A stretch of 64,000 nucleotides of DNA, taken from positions 248,001-312,000 of the forward strand of contig NZ_JAACFU010000004.1 in NCBI RefSeq assembly GCF_029051725.1. Direction: 5' to 3'. This document shows, piece after piece, positions 54,015 through 62,209 of the stretch. The translations under genes were made by a program, and so were the position numbers. Positions within the stretch are counted from its first letter, which is position 1, and each line of letters begins with the position of its first letter. This DNA is from Bradyrhizobium sp. CSS354. GTDB lineage: Bacteria; Pseudomonadota; Alphaproteobacteria; Rhizobiales; Xanthobacteraceae. The notes under the pieces were generated by a model. It ran no database searches. It was not told the origin of the DNA and worked only from the letters and a program-made list of their open reading frames with translations.

Positions 54015-54049
54015 CTCATGTTCTCCATTTCACGGGCCTTGTTGCCGCC

Positions 54050-54074
54050 AACCGCAGTTTTGGTGGATCGTTCC
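54050..54074 (-). promoter_or_regulatory. EcfG-like promoter of the DUF892 gene
   Basis: Minus strand: GGAAC (54074-54070), 16 bp, GGTT (54053-54050), 36 bp before the start at 54014. One base from the CGTT consensus. Confidence 0.65.
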
Positions 54075-54164
54075 TAGGGTGATCCGTGACGCGAACGCTG
54101 GGTTCCGGCCGCCGGACCCGAAGCTAACCTGCGATAACAGAACACAAATCCACCTACCGCCGCA

Positions 54165-54189
54165 GGAACGCGGCATGCAAATGACTGTT
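54165..54189 (+). promoter_or_regulatory. EcfG-like promoter upstream of the orphan nuoB
   Basis: GGAAC at 54165-54169, 16 bp, TGTT at 54186-54189, 53 bp before the start codon at 54242. One base from consensus. Confidence 0.5.
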
Positions 54190-54241
54190 TCCCGAAGCGC
54201 GTGGTCGCATCGCCAAACGCCCGCAGCGTTCAGGGACCAGA

Positions 54242-54844
54242 ATGACAGACAGTTCTCCGCATGCCAGCAACTCAGGCGCTTCGCTTGGCAGGCCTGGACT
54301 TGGCCGGCCTGGGCTTGTCAGACCGGGCGAGGGACGGCCGGACAACACTTCCGATCCGTTCTTCATGAGTATCCGCGACGATCTTGCGGACAAGGGCTTC
54401 TTCACGGCGACCGCGGAGGAGCTGATCACCTGGGCGCGGACCGGATCGCTGATGTGGATGACGTTCGGGCTCGCCTGCTGCGCGGTCGAGATGATGCAGA
54501 TGTCGATGCCGCGCTACGACGCCGAACGGTTCGGATTCGCTCCGCGCGCATCGCCACGCCAATCCGACGTGATCATCGTCGCGGGCACTCTGACCAACAA
54601 GATGGCGCCGGCGTTCCGCAAAATCTACGCTCAGATGCCTGAGCCGCGCTACGTGATCTCGATGGGGTCGTGCGCCAACGGCGGAGGCTATTATCACTAT
54701 TCCTATTCGGTCGTGCGCGGCTGCGACCGCGTCGTGCCGGTCGACATCTACGTGCCCGGCTGCCCGCCGACCGCGGAGGCGCTGCTGTACGGCGTGATGC
54801 TGCTTCAGAAGAAGATCCGGCGCATCGGCACAATCGAGCGCTAG
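54242..54844 (+). CDS. nuoB: NADH-quinone oxidoreductase subunit B, orphan copy
   Basis: A 200-aa NuoB that would hold cluster N2 of complex I. All four ligands are visible: the CC pair in [10 protein letters not shown], the Cys in [20 protein letters not shown] and the Cys in [15 protein letters not shown]. The N-terminus carries a short repetitive extension ([15 protein letters not shown]). There is no nuo operon around it; only a deleted nuoD at 57531 on the other strand. An EcfG-like promoter precedes it. It may be a duplicate expressed under stress or a relic of a hydrogenase-like module. Confidence 0.9.
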   Translation: MTDSSPHASNSGASLGRPGLGRPGLVRPGEGRPDNTSDPFFMSIRDDLADKGFFTATAEELITWARTGSLMWMTFGLACCAVEMMQMSMPRYDAERFGFAPRASPRQSDVIIVAGTLTNKMAPAFRKIYAQMPEPRYVISMGSCANGGGYYHYSYSVVRGCDRVVPVDIYVPGCPPTAEALLYGVMLLQKKIRRIGTIER

Positions 54845-54867
54845 TGAGCTGACCAAATCGGACCCGA

Positions 54868-55728
54868 ATGGACATGACGCAGATCTCGCTTCCCTCTTCC
54901 GCCGACGCGGAGCATCCGCAATCCGACCTAGACCGCAACGACAACACGCGGCAGATCGTCGCTGACGTCGCCTATCGTCAGCTTGCGATCGTCAACGTCA
55001 TTTTCGTGGGTTTCGAGAACGCCGGCGACGGCAATTGGGTGCTTGTGGACGCCGGCATTCCCGGATCGGCTGGCGCCATCCGCTCCGCCGCGAAAGCCAG
55101 GTTTGGAGGAAACGGCCGGCCCGCCTGCATCATCATGACGCATGGGCATTTCGATCACGTCGGCGTGCTCGAAACGCTGGCGAGTGAGTGGGAGGTGCCG
55201 GTTTATGCCCATGCGGCCGAGCATCCCTATCTTGACGGAAGCCAATCCTATCCGTCGGCCGATCCCAGCGTCGGGGGCGGGCTGCTCGCTCGCCTCTCTC
55301 CGCTGTTTCCCACCAAGCCGGTCAACGTCGCATCGCGCCTCTATGATCTTCCCTGTGATCACAGCGTACCCTTCATGCCGGAATGGCAGTGGATCCATAC
55401 GCCCGGCCATACCCCAGGGCATATCTCGCTCTGGCGCGAACGCGACCGCGTGCTGATTGCCGGCGACGCCTTCATCACGACGCGGCAGGAATCCGTTTAC
55501 GCCGCAGTGACGCAAACGCCGGAGATGCACGGGCCCCCGATGTATTTCACGCCCGATTGGGAAAGCGCGAAGAGATCGGTGCGCGCACTTGCCGCGCTCG
55601 GTCCGGAGATCGTCGTCACCGGGCACGGCGCGGCCATGCAGGGGCCGCAGATGCGCGCGGCTCTCGATGCTCTCGCCCAACGGTTCGACGAAGTTGCCGT
55701 GCCTTCGCAATATCGACGTGGAGCTTAA
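54868..55728 (+). CDS. MBL-fold metallo-hydrolase
   Basis: A 286-aa metallo-beta-lactamase-fold hydrolase. The zinc motif THGHFDHVG (HxHxDH) is near residue 90, with later ligands in HTPGHTPGHISLW, GDAF and VTGHGAAM. Substrate unknown; such proteins include glyoxalase II-like and lactonase enzymes. It is 23 bp after nuoB, so co-transcribed. Confidence 0.9.
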   Translation: MDMTQISLPSSADAEHPQSDLDRNDNTRQIVADVAYRQLAIVNVIFVGFENAGDGNWVLVDAGIPGSAGAIRSAAKARFGGNGRPACIIMTHGHFDHVGVLETLASEWEVPVYAHAAEHPYLDGSQSYPSADPSVGGGLLARLSPLFPTKPVNVASRLYDLPCDHSVPFMPEWQWIHTPGHTPGHISLWRERDRVLIAGDAFITTRQESVYAAVTQTPEMHGPPMYFTPDWESAKRSVRALAALGPEIVVTGHGAAMQGPQMRAALDALAQRFDEVAVPSQYRRGA

Positions 55729-55800
55729 TCACACGGCACGGCGAGGAACGGTCGATGCTTCACGTGATTGTCCGACATCGAAACCTCAAGGAGAAATAAC

Positions 55801-56124
55801 ATGCGTAAGACAATCCTGACGATCTTCACGGCCGCGATGCTTGCAGGCGCTTCAGTGGGCGCAGCATACGCGCAAGGTGCTGGCGGCGGCGCTGGTGGTG
55901 GCGCAGGCGGCGGTGCGGGCGCTGGTGCCGGCGGCGCAGGTGCCGGCGGTGCTGGAGCTGGCGGTGCAGGAGCCGGCGGTGCAGGAGCCGGCTCGGGCGG
56001 AGCCGGCGGATCCGGTGGCGGCGGCATCACGCATGTCGAGCGGGGCGGACAAGGTGCGTCTAGTCCTTCCGGCATGCGCAACGAGACGACCCCACCGTCC
56101 AACGGCACCATGCCGCGCCGCTAG
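55801..56124 (+). CDS. Secreted glycine/alanine-rich repeat protein
   Basis: A 107-aa protein: signal peptide MRKTILTIFTAAMLAGASVG ending AYA|Q, then a long Gly/Ala-rich stretch of GAGGA-type repeats (about residues 26-73), ending SNGTMPRR. Low complexity, no domain. A similar secreted Gly/Ser-rich protein is at 62435. A GGAAC at 55745 is followed after 16 bp by GATT, a weak EcfG match. The AAGGAG before 55801 fixes the start. A strong hairpin at 56180 follows. Confidence 0.75.
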   Translation: MRKTILTIFTAAMLAGASVGAAYAQGAGGGAGGGAGGGAGAGAGGAGAGGAGAGGAGAGGAGAGSGGAGGSGGGGITHVERGGQGASSPSGMRNETTPPSNGTMPRR

Positions 56125-56179
56125 CGGTTCGCGGTTCGCAATTTTCTAAAGCGCGCTCCTTGCCGTTGCGTGCGTGAGA

Positions 56180-56215
56180 GCGGCCCCGGCGAGATCCTCT
56201 CCTCGCCGGGGCCGC
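56180..56215 (+). terminator. Strong GC stem-loop after the Gly-rich gene
   Basis: GCGGCCCCGGCGAG (56180-56193) pairs perfectly with CTCGCCGGGGCCGC (56202-56215), loop 8 nt. No T-run follows, so termination may be Rho-assisted, or the hairpin protects the 3-prime end. Confidence 0.6.
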
Positions 56216-56270
56216 ATCGCGTTCACGTCTCAATTTAAAGGCTTTCAAAATAGTTGCTAGAAACTCCATA

Positions 56271-56295
56271 GGAACGCAACCCGGCAGCACTCATT
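56271..56295 (+). promoter_or_regulatory. EcfG-like promoter of the Mn catalase gene
   Basis: GGAAC at 56271-56275, 16 bp, CATT at 56292-56295, 32 bp before the start at 56328. One base from CGTT. Confidence 0.55.
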
Positions 56296-56327
56296 GCGCA
56301 ATAGCGTGAACACAAAAGGAGCTGCGC

Positions 56328-57215
56328 ATGTACTATTTCGACAAACGACTGCAATATCCGGTCAGGGTCGAGAAGCCCGATCCGATCTTCGCTCGCCAGC
56401 TGCAGCAAGCCATCGGCGGCGTCGAAGGCGAGATCCGCGTCTGCCTTCAGTATTTCTTCCAGGCCTGGGGCGCGCGGGGGCCGGCCAAATATCGCGACGT
56501 CCTGCTCAATACCGCGACCGAAGAGATCAGCCACATCGAGATGCTCGCGACCGCGGTCGCGTTGAACCTGGAGAATGCGCCGGCAACGATGCAGGAGACC
56601 AGCCTGCAGGCCAACCCGGTCGTCGGCGCGGTGATGAACGGCGGCGAGCGGCCGCGGCATGTGATCGAGGGCATGCTGCACCGGCATCTGCTCTCGACCG
56701 GCATGGCCGCCTTCCCTGCCAATTGCGACGGCGTCCCGTTTGATTGTTCGCATGTCTATGCCAGCGGCAATCTGGCCGCCGACATGTATTGCAACGTCGC
56801 GGCTGAATCCACCGGCCGGACTCTCGCCGTGCGTCTCTTCAATTCCACCAGCGATCCCGGCATGCAGGACATGCTGAGCTACCTGATTGCGCGCGACACC
56901 ATGCATCAACAGCAATGGCTCGCGGTGATCGAGGAGATGGGCGCGGATGCCGCCCTGCCGATTCCGAACAGCTTCGACCGCAGCAAGGAGGCGACCGAAT
57001 TCAGCTACATGTTCATGGGCACCGAACGCAATGCGGCACCGCTACAGCCGGGGCGCTACTGCGAAGGTCCTTCGCTCGACGGCCAGGGGTCGTTCAGCTT
57101 CCGCGCCGGGTTCGAGCCTTTGGGCGAGGAGCCTTTGCTCGGACCAGCGCGGCCGGATAGCGGCGCACAGGTCGAGCAGATGAACGAGCCGCCGGTGACG
57201 AACGCGCTGGCTTGA
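56328..57215 (+). CDS. Manganese catalase
   Basis: A 295-aa Mn catalase (KatN-like): MYYFDKRLQYPVRVEKPDPI, GGVEGEIRVCLQYFFQAWG, NTATEEISHIEMLATAVALN, NVAAESTGRTLAVRLFNST, YLIARDTMHQQQWLAVIEEM. The Glu and His ligands of the dimanganese site are in place. Breaks down hydrogen peroxide in the cytoplasm. A separate Mn-catalase domain is fused to DUF892 at 16931. Ribosome-binding site AAAGGAG. Confidence 0.93.
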   Translation: MYYFDKRLQYPVRVEKPDPIFARQLQQAIGGVEGEIRVCLQYFFQAWGARGPAKYRDVLLNTATEEISHIEMLATAVALNLENAPATMQETSLQANPVVGAVMNGGERPRHVIEGMLHRHLLSTGMAAFPANCDGVPFDCSHVYASGNLAADMYCNVAAESTGRTLAVRLFNSTSDPGMQDMLSYLIARDTMHQQQWLAVIEEMGADAALPIPNSFDRSKEATEFSYMFMGTERNAAPLQPGRYCEGPSLDGQGSFSFRAGFEPLGEEPLLGPARPDSGAQVEQMNEPPVTNALA

Positions 57216-57267
57216 TACTCGTGCACCGGCCGGGGTCGTCCGATAAAGGGACGGCCTTGGCCGGCGT

Positions 57268-57504
57268 CTAGCGACGCCGAGCCACCAGAACGCCCAACAG
57301 AAACGCCGCAAAGACCGCTTGCAGCGGTGCTGCTCTGGTCATCTTCCGCAACTGGTCGGCCAATTGCGCCGAGGGCGCTTGGGAAGGCGCATCGAGTCCT
57401 GTTGTTGTATTACCGTGCGGCGCGTGCGAGCCGCTCTGCGCAGTGAACTGATCGTCCACGAGGCCGGATGCTTCGGTCATGGCGGAGCTTTCTTTGATAT
57501 CCAT
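57268..57504 (-). CDS. Small C-terminally membrane-anchored protein
   Basis: A 78-aa protein with a hydrophilic N-terminus and one C-terminal helix, RAAPLQAVFAAFLLGVLVAR, ending RRR. Similar 'APLQ..FLAFLLG' tail-anchored proteins are common in Bradyrhizobium, function unknown (DUF883-like in form). Co-directional with, and 26 bp after, the nuoD relic. Confidence 0.6.
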   Translation of the reverse strand: MDIKESSAMTEASGLVDDQFTAQSGSHAPHGNTTTGLDAPSQAPSAQLADQLRKMTRAAPLQAVFAAFLLGVLVARRR

Positions 57505-57530
57505 GCTGATCCTCCAGTGCGGTTTTCCAG

Positions 57531-57968
57531 TCAGCGATCAACGTCGCCGAAGACAATGTCGAGCGACCCGAGAATCGCGGAGACGTCCGCGAGCAAATGC
57601 CCCCTGCAGAGAAAGTCCATCGCTTGCAAATGGGCGAACCCCGGCGACCTGATCTTGCACTTGTAGGGACGGTTCGTGCCGTCCGCGATGAGGAACACAC
57701 CGAACTCGCCCTTCGGAGCCTCGACAGCGACATAGTCGAGCCGGTCGAAATAGGGGATCGCCTGAAGATAGGTCTTGGCCTCGATCAGCTTTTCGGTGCC
57801 CCGGTGCAAAAGACCAATGTGCGGATCGACGCGTGCGACGATTTCGCCGTCCAGTTCGAGCACGAGCCTCAGCACGCCATGCGCGGCGGGATGCAGGGGA
57901 TCGAAATTGATGGTGAAGTTTCTCAAGCTGGGAGACTGGTCAAGCATATCGCTTCCGATCGAGGACAT
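57531..57968 (-). pseudogene. nuoD: Internally deleted NADH-quinone oxidoreductase subunit D
   Basis: Encodes 145 aa in one open frame. The N-terminal part ([51 protein letters not shown]) is joined directly to the C-terminal part ([54 protein letters not shown]). The normal protein is about 400 aa, so roughly 255 middle residues are gone, without a frameshift. The joint falls at [10 protein letters not shown], where both sides of a normal NuoD carry a Tyr-Val-Ala, so recombination at a microhomology is likely. It cannot build a functional subunit by itself. Confidence 0.88.
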
Positions 57969-58060
57969 CGGTCACCTTAATCGCGATCGACGTCGAACGG
58001 CTTCACACAGGTTAACGATCGCGTCGAACTGGAGAAAAGGAGCCGTGAGCGTTGCCCTTT

Positions 58061-58085
58061 GGAACCCTGCTTCACGAGGGACGTT
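58061..58085 (+). promoter_or_regulatory. EcfG-type promoter of the DUF3551 gene
   Basis: GGAAC at 58061-58065, 16 bp, CGTT at 58082-58085; perfect match, 23 bp before the start at 58109. Confidence 0.8.
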
Positions 58086-58108
58086 CAATGTTGAATTGGA
58101 GATTTTCC

Positions 58109-58345
58109 ATGAAGCATCGATTGCTCCTGGCTGTCGCGTCTCTCGCGCTCGTGACGGGCTTCGGCTCCTCATCGGCCGCCATCGCACAAGACCGCTACTG
58201 CCTTCAGGGCCGCGTTTGGGGCTATCCGGGCAACTGCCAGTTCGCCAGTTACGCTCAGTGCATGGCGACTGCATCGGGAACGAACGCCTATTGCGGCGTC
58301 AATCCGCGCTATGCCTATGCCCGGCGATATAGGGGATATCGGTGA
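58109..58345 (+). CDS. DUF3551 small secreted protein
   Basis: A 78-aa protein: signal peptide MKHRLLLAVASLALVTGFGS, mature part YCLQGRVWGYPGNCQFASYA plus QCMATASGTNAYCGVNPRY with four Cys, the DUF3551 pattern common in Bradyrhizobium. Function unknown. The ATG at 58109 directly precedes the signal peptide and lies 23 bp after a perfect EcfG -10 box, so the leader is very short. Confidence 0.85.
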   Translation: MKHRLLLAVASLALVTGFGSSSAAIAQDRYCLQGRVWGYPGNCQFASYAQCMATASGTNAYCGVNPRYAYARRYRGYR

Positions 58346-58414
58346 GCGGCCCAGGTTGCGGACCGGCAATCGAGCTGCTTTCTGACCGATCCTGCCGCTA
58401 ACCTGAGCGAGCCC

Positions 58415-58549
58415 ATGGCAGCAGAGCAAACGCTCACGGCCGTCGTGTTCGCCGGCGGTCTCGGTCTTGGCGCGTATCATGGCGGCGCGTTCGAGGCCCT
58501 CACTTCTTACGGTCGATACGTTGGCGGATGTCCAGCAAGAAACGGGTAA
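58415..58549 (+). pseudogene. 5-prime fragment of a patatin-like phospholipase gene
   Basis: The frame from ATG 58415 gives TAVVFAGGLGLGAYHGGAFE AL-type start, the glycine-rich oxyanion-hole motif of patatin-like proteins, and then stops being patatin-like at about 58500, ending at a TAA (58547). A full gene would be several hundred codons. The breakpoint coincides with the 3-prime end of the convergent SIR2 gene, so the rest was probably lost when the SIR2-NUDIX segment came in. Confidence 0.6.
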
Positions 58550-59360
58550 CACCATCATCCGGGCTGACGCCGTCAGGCGGCGCGACAGTGATGATGCCCC
58601 AGTTCGCCAATACCGCCTCCTGCACCGGATTGCGCTGGGTGACGAAAACGAAGGATCTCGGTCGGTCCTGGCGGTGCCCGGATTCGTCCCAACTCTGCCA
58701 AATACGGTGCAGCAGGAGCCGAATGTTGGGATCTGACATGCTGTATCCGATGAAAAGCAACGTGCTTCCCAAAGCATCAGCGCGAAATCGGATATCGAGC
58801 GGCGAATCGAACGCGAGCCGGTTGAGGAAGTCGGTCTCGGTCAGGACGAGCGAGGCATCGTCGTCGAAGTCACCATGGAATTTGATGATGTGCGTAACAC
58901 CGGAACGGGCACCTGCAATGTCCTTTGCGTTGCTGATCTTGGCGTAGGGCTTTTTCAGGACCTCGAAGGCTGTCTCGAGGTTACGGTCGTAGTTCGTGGT
59001 GTAAATGGTCGGAAAATCGAGCTCCACGATCAGCTTGTGGAGGCGGGAGGCCGCGATCCTGTCCGGGTCGACGCGCCAGTTGCGATCCAGCCAGCTGCGG
59101 AGCGGGCCAATTCCGCCGCGCTTCAGCCGATAGTACTCCGCCAGCATCTGATAGCCGCCGTGCATTCCATCGATCACGTCGCGCTCAAGTCCAAGGTCAT
59201 CCAGCAGATGGTCGATCAGAGATTGCCAGGACGGCAGGCCGACAGCCATCGAGACGCCGGCGCCGACGAACAGGATGGCGCAGCGCCGCTTGATCGCAGC
59301 GGCAAGGACCTCATGAGGCGGTCGCTCCTCGAATGCGAGTCCGGTCGGTTGCTGGTTCAT
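58500..59360 (-). CDS. SIR2-like NAD-dependent protein
   Basis: A 286-aa SIR2_2-type domain protein: CAILFVGAGVSMAVGLPSWQ (NAD-binding GAGxS), FPTIYTTNYDRNLETAF, HIIKFHGDFDDDASLVLTET (catalytic His in FHGD), LLFIGYSMSDPNIRLLLHRI. These are the features of the SIR2 domains seen in ThsA, Dsr and SIR2-APAZ anti-phage systems, which cleave NAD. It is a standalone domain without an obvious effector partner other than the NUDIX gene: the NUDIX TAG is directly followed by its ATG. Substrate and role are inferred. Confidence 0.87.
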   Translation of the reverse strand: MNQQPTGLAFEERPPHEVLAAAIKRRCAILFVGAGVSMAVGLPSWQSLIDHLLDDLGLERDVIDGMHGGYQMLAEYYRLKRGGIGPLRSWLDRNWRVDPDRIAASRLHKLIVELDFPTIYTTNYDRNLETAFEVLKKPYAKISNAKDIAGARSGVTHIIKFHGDFDDDASLVLTETDFLNRLAFDSPLDIRFRADALGSTLLFIGYSMSDPNIRLLLHRIWQSWDESGHRQDRPRSFVFVTQRNPVQEAVLANWGIITVAPPDGVSPDDGVTRFLLDIRQRIDRKK

Positions 59361-59834
59361 CTACCTTGAATAGCTGGACAAGACGCGGGTTCCTAGGCCA
59401 TCGCCCAGCGGTAGGGAAGCGGTCTTCTCCGTCTGCGCCGCGAACCGGGCGATCAGACGCCGAAGTTGCGCCTTGTGCACCAGACGGCCCGCCGTTTTCG
59501 GCGAGACCCAGATTGCTTCGCGCTCACCCTTTTCCGGCCACCAGCGCTCCTGCCCGTGGACTCTCATGGGAAAGACGGCGACGTTCATGGTCCGCTTGCG
59601 ATCGCCCTTCCGTTTACGATGCTTGAAGGAGCCCAGCGCGCGCTTTGCGGTGACGCCGACGAGACCGGCCTCCTCGTACGCCTCGAGCGCAGCCGTATGA
59701 TGCGGCTCCGTCTTGCGCATCGGCGATCCCTTCGGGACACTCCATCTGCCCTTGCGCCTGGTCGTAATCAGCATCACGCGCAATTCGGAATTGTTCAGCG
59801 TGAACGGCAACGCGGCGAATTGTTTCTTGCCCAT
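59361..59834 (-). CDS. NUDIX hydrolase paired with SIR2
   Basis: A 157-aa NUDIX domain: FAALPFTLNNSELRVMLITT, RRKGRWSVPKGSP, then the box HTAALEAYEEAGLVGV (EAYEEAG core; the first box Glu is Thr/Glu shifted). Such enzymes hydrolyse NDP-X compounds, for instance ADP-ribose or diphosphoinositol polyphosphates; the RRKGRWSVPKG style resembles the latter subgroup. The start at 59834 follows GGAGG. Its stop abuts the SIR2 start with no gap, so the two are translationally coupled. Confidence 0.87.
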   Translation of the reverse strand: MGKKQFAALPFTLNNSELRVMLITTRRKGRWSVPKGSPMRKTEPHHTAALEAYEEAGLVGVTAKRALGSFKHRKRKGDRKRTMNVAVFPMRVHGQERWWPEKGEREAIWVSPKTAGRLVHKAQLRRLIARFAAQTEKTASLPLGDGLGTRVLSSYSR

Positions 59835-59908
59835 CAGGCGCCTCCAGTCTGGTCGATAAGCCAACGCCGCAGCCATCGTTCCTTCTGCGCAGTAGCGTCC
59901 GTCCCCGA

Positions 59909-60694
59909 TCAGAACTTCCGTTCGACCATCTTGAGGCGCAATCCGGAAATGGCTTCGCCCGGATTCAAGCCTTTGGGACACGCCTTCGCGCAGTTGAGAA
60001 TGGTGTGACAGCGATAGATCCTGAAGGGGTCTTCGAGCTTGTCGAGGCGCTCGCCCGTCGCTTCGTCGCGGCTGTCATTGACCCAGCGGGCCGCCTGGAT
60101 CAGGGCAGCTGGGCCGAGGAAACGCTCCGAATTCCACCAGTAGCTTGGACAAGATGTCGAGCAGCAGGCGCAGAGAATGCACTCGTACAGTCCATCGAGC
60201 TTGGCCCGATCCTCATGGCTCTGCCGCCATTCCTTCTGTGGCGTGGGCGACACGGTTTGCAGCCAAGGCTCGATCAATGCGAGCTGGGCGTAGAAATTCG
60301 TCAGGTCCGGAACGAGGTCCTTCACCACGGGCTGGTGCGGCAAAGGCAGGACGCGCAGCGGCTCGCCTTGCGGGACGTCCTCGATCATAGACTTGGTGCA
60401 GGCGAGCGTGTTCTGGCCGGCGATATTCATTGAGCAGGAGCCGCACACGCCTTCGCGGCAGGACCGCCTGAACATCAGCGTGGAATCGATGTTGTTCTTG
60501 ATCCAGATCAGACCATCCAGCACCATGGGCCCGCAATCGCTCATATCGACGAAGTAGGTGTCGAGCCGGGGATTGCGACCGTCGTCGGGATTCCAGCGAT
60601 AGACCTGGAATTCGCGCAACGATTTGCTGTCCGGCTTGGGCCAGATCCTTCCCTTTTCCACGCGGGAGTGTTTCGGAAGCCTGAACTCGACCAT
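59909..60694 (-). CDS. sdhB: Succinate dehydrogenase iron-sulfur subunit, orphan copy
   Basis: A 261-aa SdhB with all cluster ligands: 2Fe-2S ([16 protein letters not shown], and LACTK), 4Fe-4S ([17 protein letters not shown]) and 3Fe-4S ([19 protein letters not shown]). It belongs to electron transfer from flavoprotein SdhA to quinone, but no sdhA, sdhC or sdhD is near. With nuoB and the nuoD relic it forms a group of stray respiratory genes in this stress island. GGAGGT precedes the ATG at 60694. Confidence 0.9.
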   Translation of the reverse strand: MVEFRLPKHSRVEKGRIWPKPDSKSLREFQVYRWNPDDGRNPRLDTYFVDMSDCGPMVLDGLIWIKNNIDSTLMFRRSCREGVCGSCSMNIAGQNTLACTKSMIEDVPQGEPLRVLPLPHQPVVKDLVPDLTNFYAQLALIEPWLQTVSPTPQKEWRQSHEDRAKLDGLYECILCACCSTSCPSYWWNSERFLGPAALIQAARWVNDSRDEATGERLDKLEDPFRIYRCHTILNCAKACPKGLNPGEAISGLRLKMVERKF

Positions 60695-60768
60695 GTTACC
60701 TCCGGGCGGACATGAGGCGTTGACAAAGGCCGCGGCGTTCAACTCCACTTGCGCAGCTGAACCGCGCA

Positions 60769-60933
60769 TCAGCCGAGATTGAAGCAACGGAGTTGCAGAA
60801 GATCATCCAGCGACACACCAAACAGCACGATGCGAAAGGCTGGTGCTGTCGCGAGCGCCAGCAGCACTATGAAAATGGCATAGACCAGAGCCGGCGGAGT
60901 CTCTCTAGCGAGCTTGTAGACTGCTTTCCGCAT
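60769..60933 (-). CDS. Small single-helix membrane protein
   Basis: A 54-aa protein: [40 protein letters not shown], one membrane helix after a basic start, ending [12 protein letters not shown]. No family known. Its 5-prime end overlaps the DUF2243 gene by 29 bp, so probably co-translated. Confidence 0.55.
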   Translation of the reverse strand: MRKAVYKLARETPPALVYAIFIVLLALATAPAFRIVLFGVSLDDLLQLRCFNLG

Positions 60934-61414
60934 GTACCCTCCCTTGCTTGCCGGCACGCGTCATGGCGATGCCGACAACCAGCATGGCCGCACCCCATAG
61001 CAGGAAGCCGAGATCCCAGAAGATGCGCTGTTCGTCGGGGACTGTCTCATTCACCCGATGCAGCTTGAAGATCCCATGGTCCACCACACCTTCAACCAGA
61101 TTGAAGATGCCCCATCCGAGCAAGACCGCTCCGAGACACCGGCTGCCCGACAAATGAATGTCGGACCTGCGCGCCCTTTGCCACAGGACATACAGGCCGA
61201 GCAGCACAAGCAGATAGGTCGCACTGTGGAAGATGCCGTCCCAGGTCGTATTGAGCTTGACGTTGTCGATGGAGTTGAGCGGGTACCAGCCGCTTAACAT
61301 ATGATGCCATTGCAGCAGCTGGTGAAACACGATGCCATCGAAAAATCCGCCCAGACCAAGCCCGAGAAGGACACCCGCGGAAATCGGGAAGCTGGATGAA
61401 TTGTTGTCTTGCAT
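60905..61414 (-). CDS. DUF2243 membrane protein
   Basis: A 169-aa four-helix membrane protein: GVLLGLGLGGFFDGIVFHQL, LQWHHMLSGWYP, WGIFNLVEGVVDHGIFKLH, the DUF2243 histidine pattern. Function unknown, sometimes next to cytochrome oxidase genes, a possible haem or copper link. A weak EcfG-like element (GGAAC 61478-61474, GGTT at 15 bp) lies on the minus strand upstream. Confidence 0.85.
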   Translation of the reverse strand: MQDNNSSSFPISAGVLLGLGLGGFFDGIVFHQLLQWHHMLSGWYPLNSIDNVKLNTTWDGIFHSATYLLVLLGLYVLWQRARRSDIHLSGSRCLGAVLLGWGIFNLVEGVVDHGIFKLHRVNETVPDEQRIFWDLGFLLWGAAMLVVGIAMTRAGKQGRVHAESSLQAR

Positions 61415-61588
61415 AAATTGACTCGTGCGCCGATCGGCATCTGGATGATGGACAAACCATCCTCAGCGCTGCCGTTCCTATGATCATGACGCACCTCCCG
61501 TGCCAATAACCTGCGTTAAGCTGCCTGCTCATCTCATGACGGCGAAGACGCTTTGCGGAGCGTCGCTCGGCTGCTCTTGCCAACGATA

Positions 61589-61614
61589 GGAACGTTCGAA
61601 ACGGTAGCAGCGTC
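61589..61614 (+). promoter_or_regulatory. EcfG-like promoter of the DUF4142 gene
   Basis: GGAAC at 61589-61593, 17 bp, CGTC at 61611-61614, 27 bp before the start at 61642. One base and one spacer nucleotide from consensus. Confidence 0.5.
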
Positions 61615-61641
61615 TTGTGAATCCAACATTGGAGATTCATC

Positions 61642-62121
61642 ATGCTGAGAAGATCGTTTTTGCTTGCTTTGGGCGGACTCGGACTGTCGACCTACGCTGC
61701 GCAATCCAAACCAGTCCCACAGCGGGATTTTCGAACGGCCGACCTCATGGGTGGGTCGTGTGCGATGCAGACGAGTCAGCTCGCCCTGACGCGCACCGGC
61801 AATCCCGACATCGTCAACTTCGCGAATGCAGAGATTGCCGAACAGGTCCAGGTCGCGAGCGCGCTCGGAGCAGCGCCGGGATCGGCACCGCTGCGGCCGG
61901 ATCATGCCGCCCTGCTTCAGCGCCTTCAGGCCACACCATCGGGTCCCTTCGACCGGATGTATGTGCAGGGGCAGATCCGGGGGCACCGTGAATTGCTCGC
62001 GCTCAACGCGTCGTATTTGCGATCCGGTGGCAACCCCGGCGAACAGCAGGTCGCACAGATGTCGCTGCCGATCATTCAGCGTCACCTGGCGATCCTGAGC
62101 AATCTCAGGGAAGTCGGCTAG
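61642..62121 (+). CDS. DUF4142 (ferritin-like) secreted protein
   Basis: A 159-aa protein with a signal peptide (MLRRSFLLALGGLGLSTYAA) and a DUF4142 helical bundle: FRTADLMGGSCAMQTSQLAL, VNFANAEIAEQVQVASALG, DRMYVQGQIRGHRELLALNA, PIIQRHLAILSNL. DUF4142 is a ferritin-like periplasmic family of unknown function. EcfG-like promoter upstream. Confidence 0.87.
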   Translation: MLRRSFLLALGGLGLSTYAAQSKPVPQRDFRTADLMGGSCAMQTSQLALTRTGNPDIVNFANAEIAEQVQVASALGAAPGSAPLRPDHAALLQRLQATPSGPFDRMYVQGQIRGHRELLALNASYLRSGGNPGEQQVAQMSLPIIQRHLAILSNLREVG

Positions 62122-62209
62122 AGCTTTACCCCAGCGACGAAGGAGCGGCGGGGCCGTGCGTGACGGCCGCCGTCAAAGTCGTCGATGATTCAAACCGCGA
62201 GGAGCCGAT

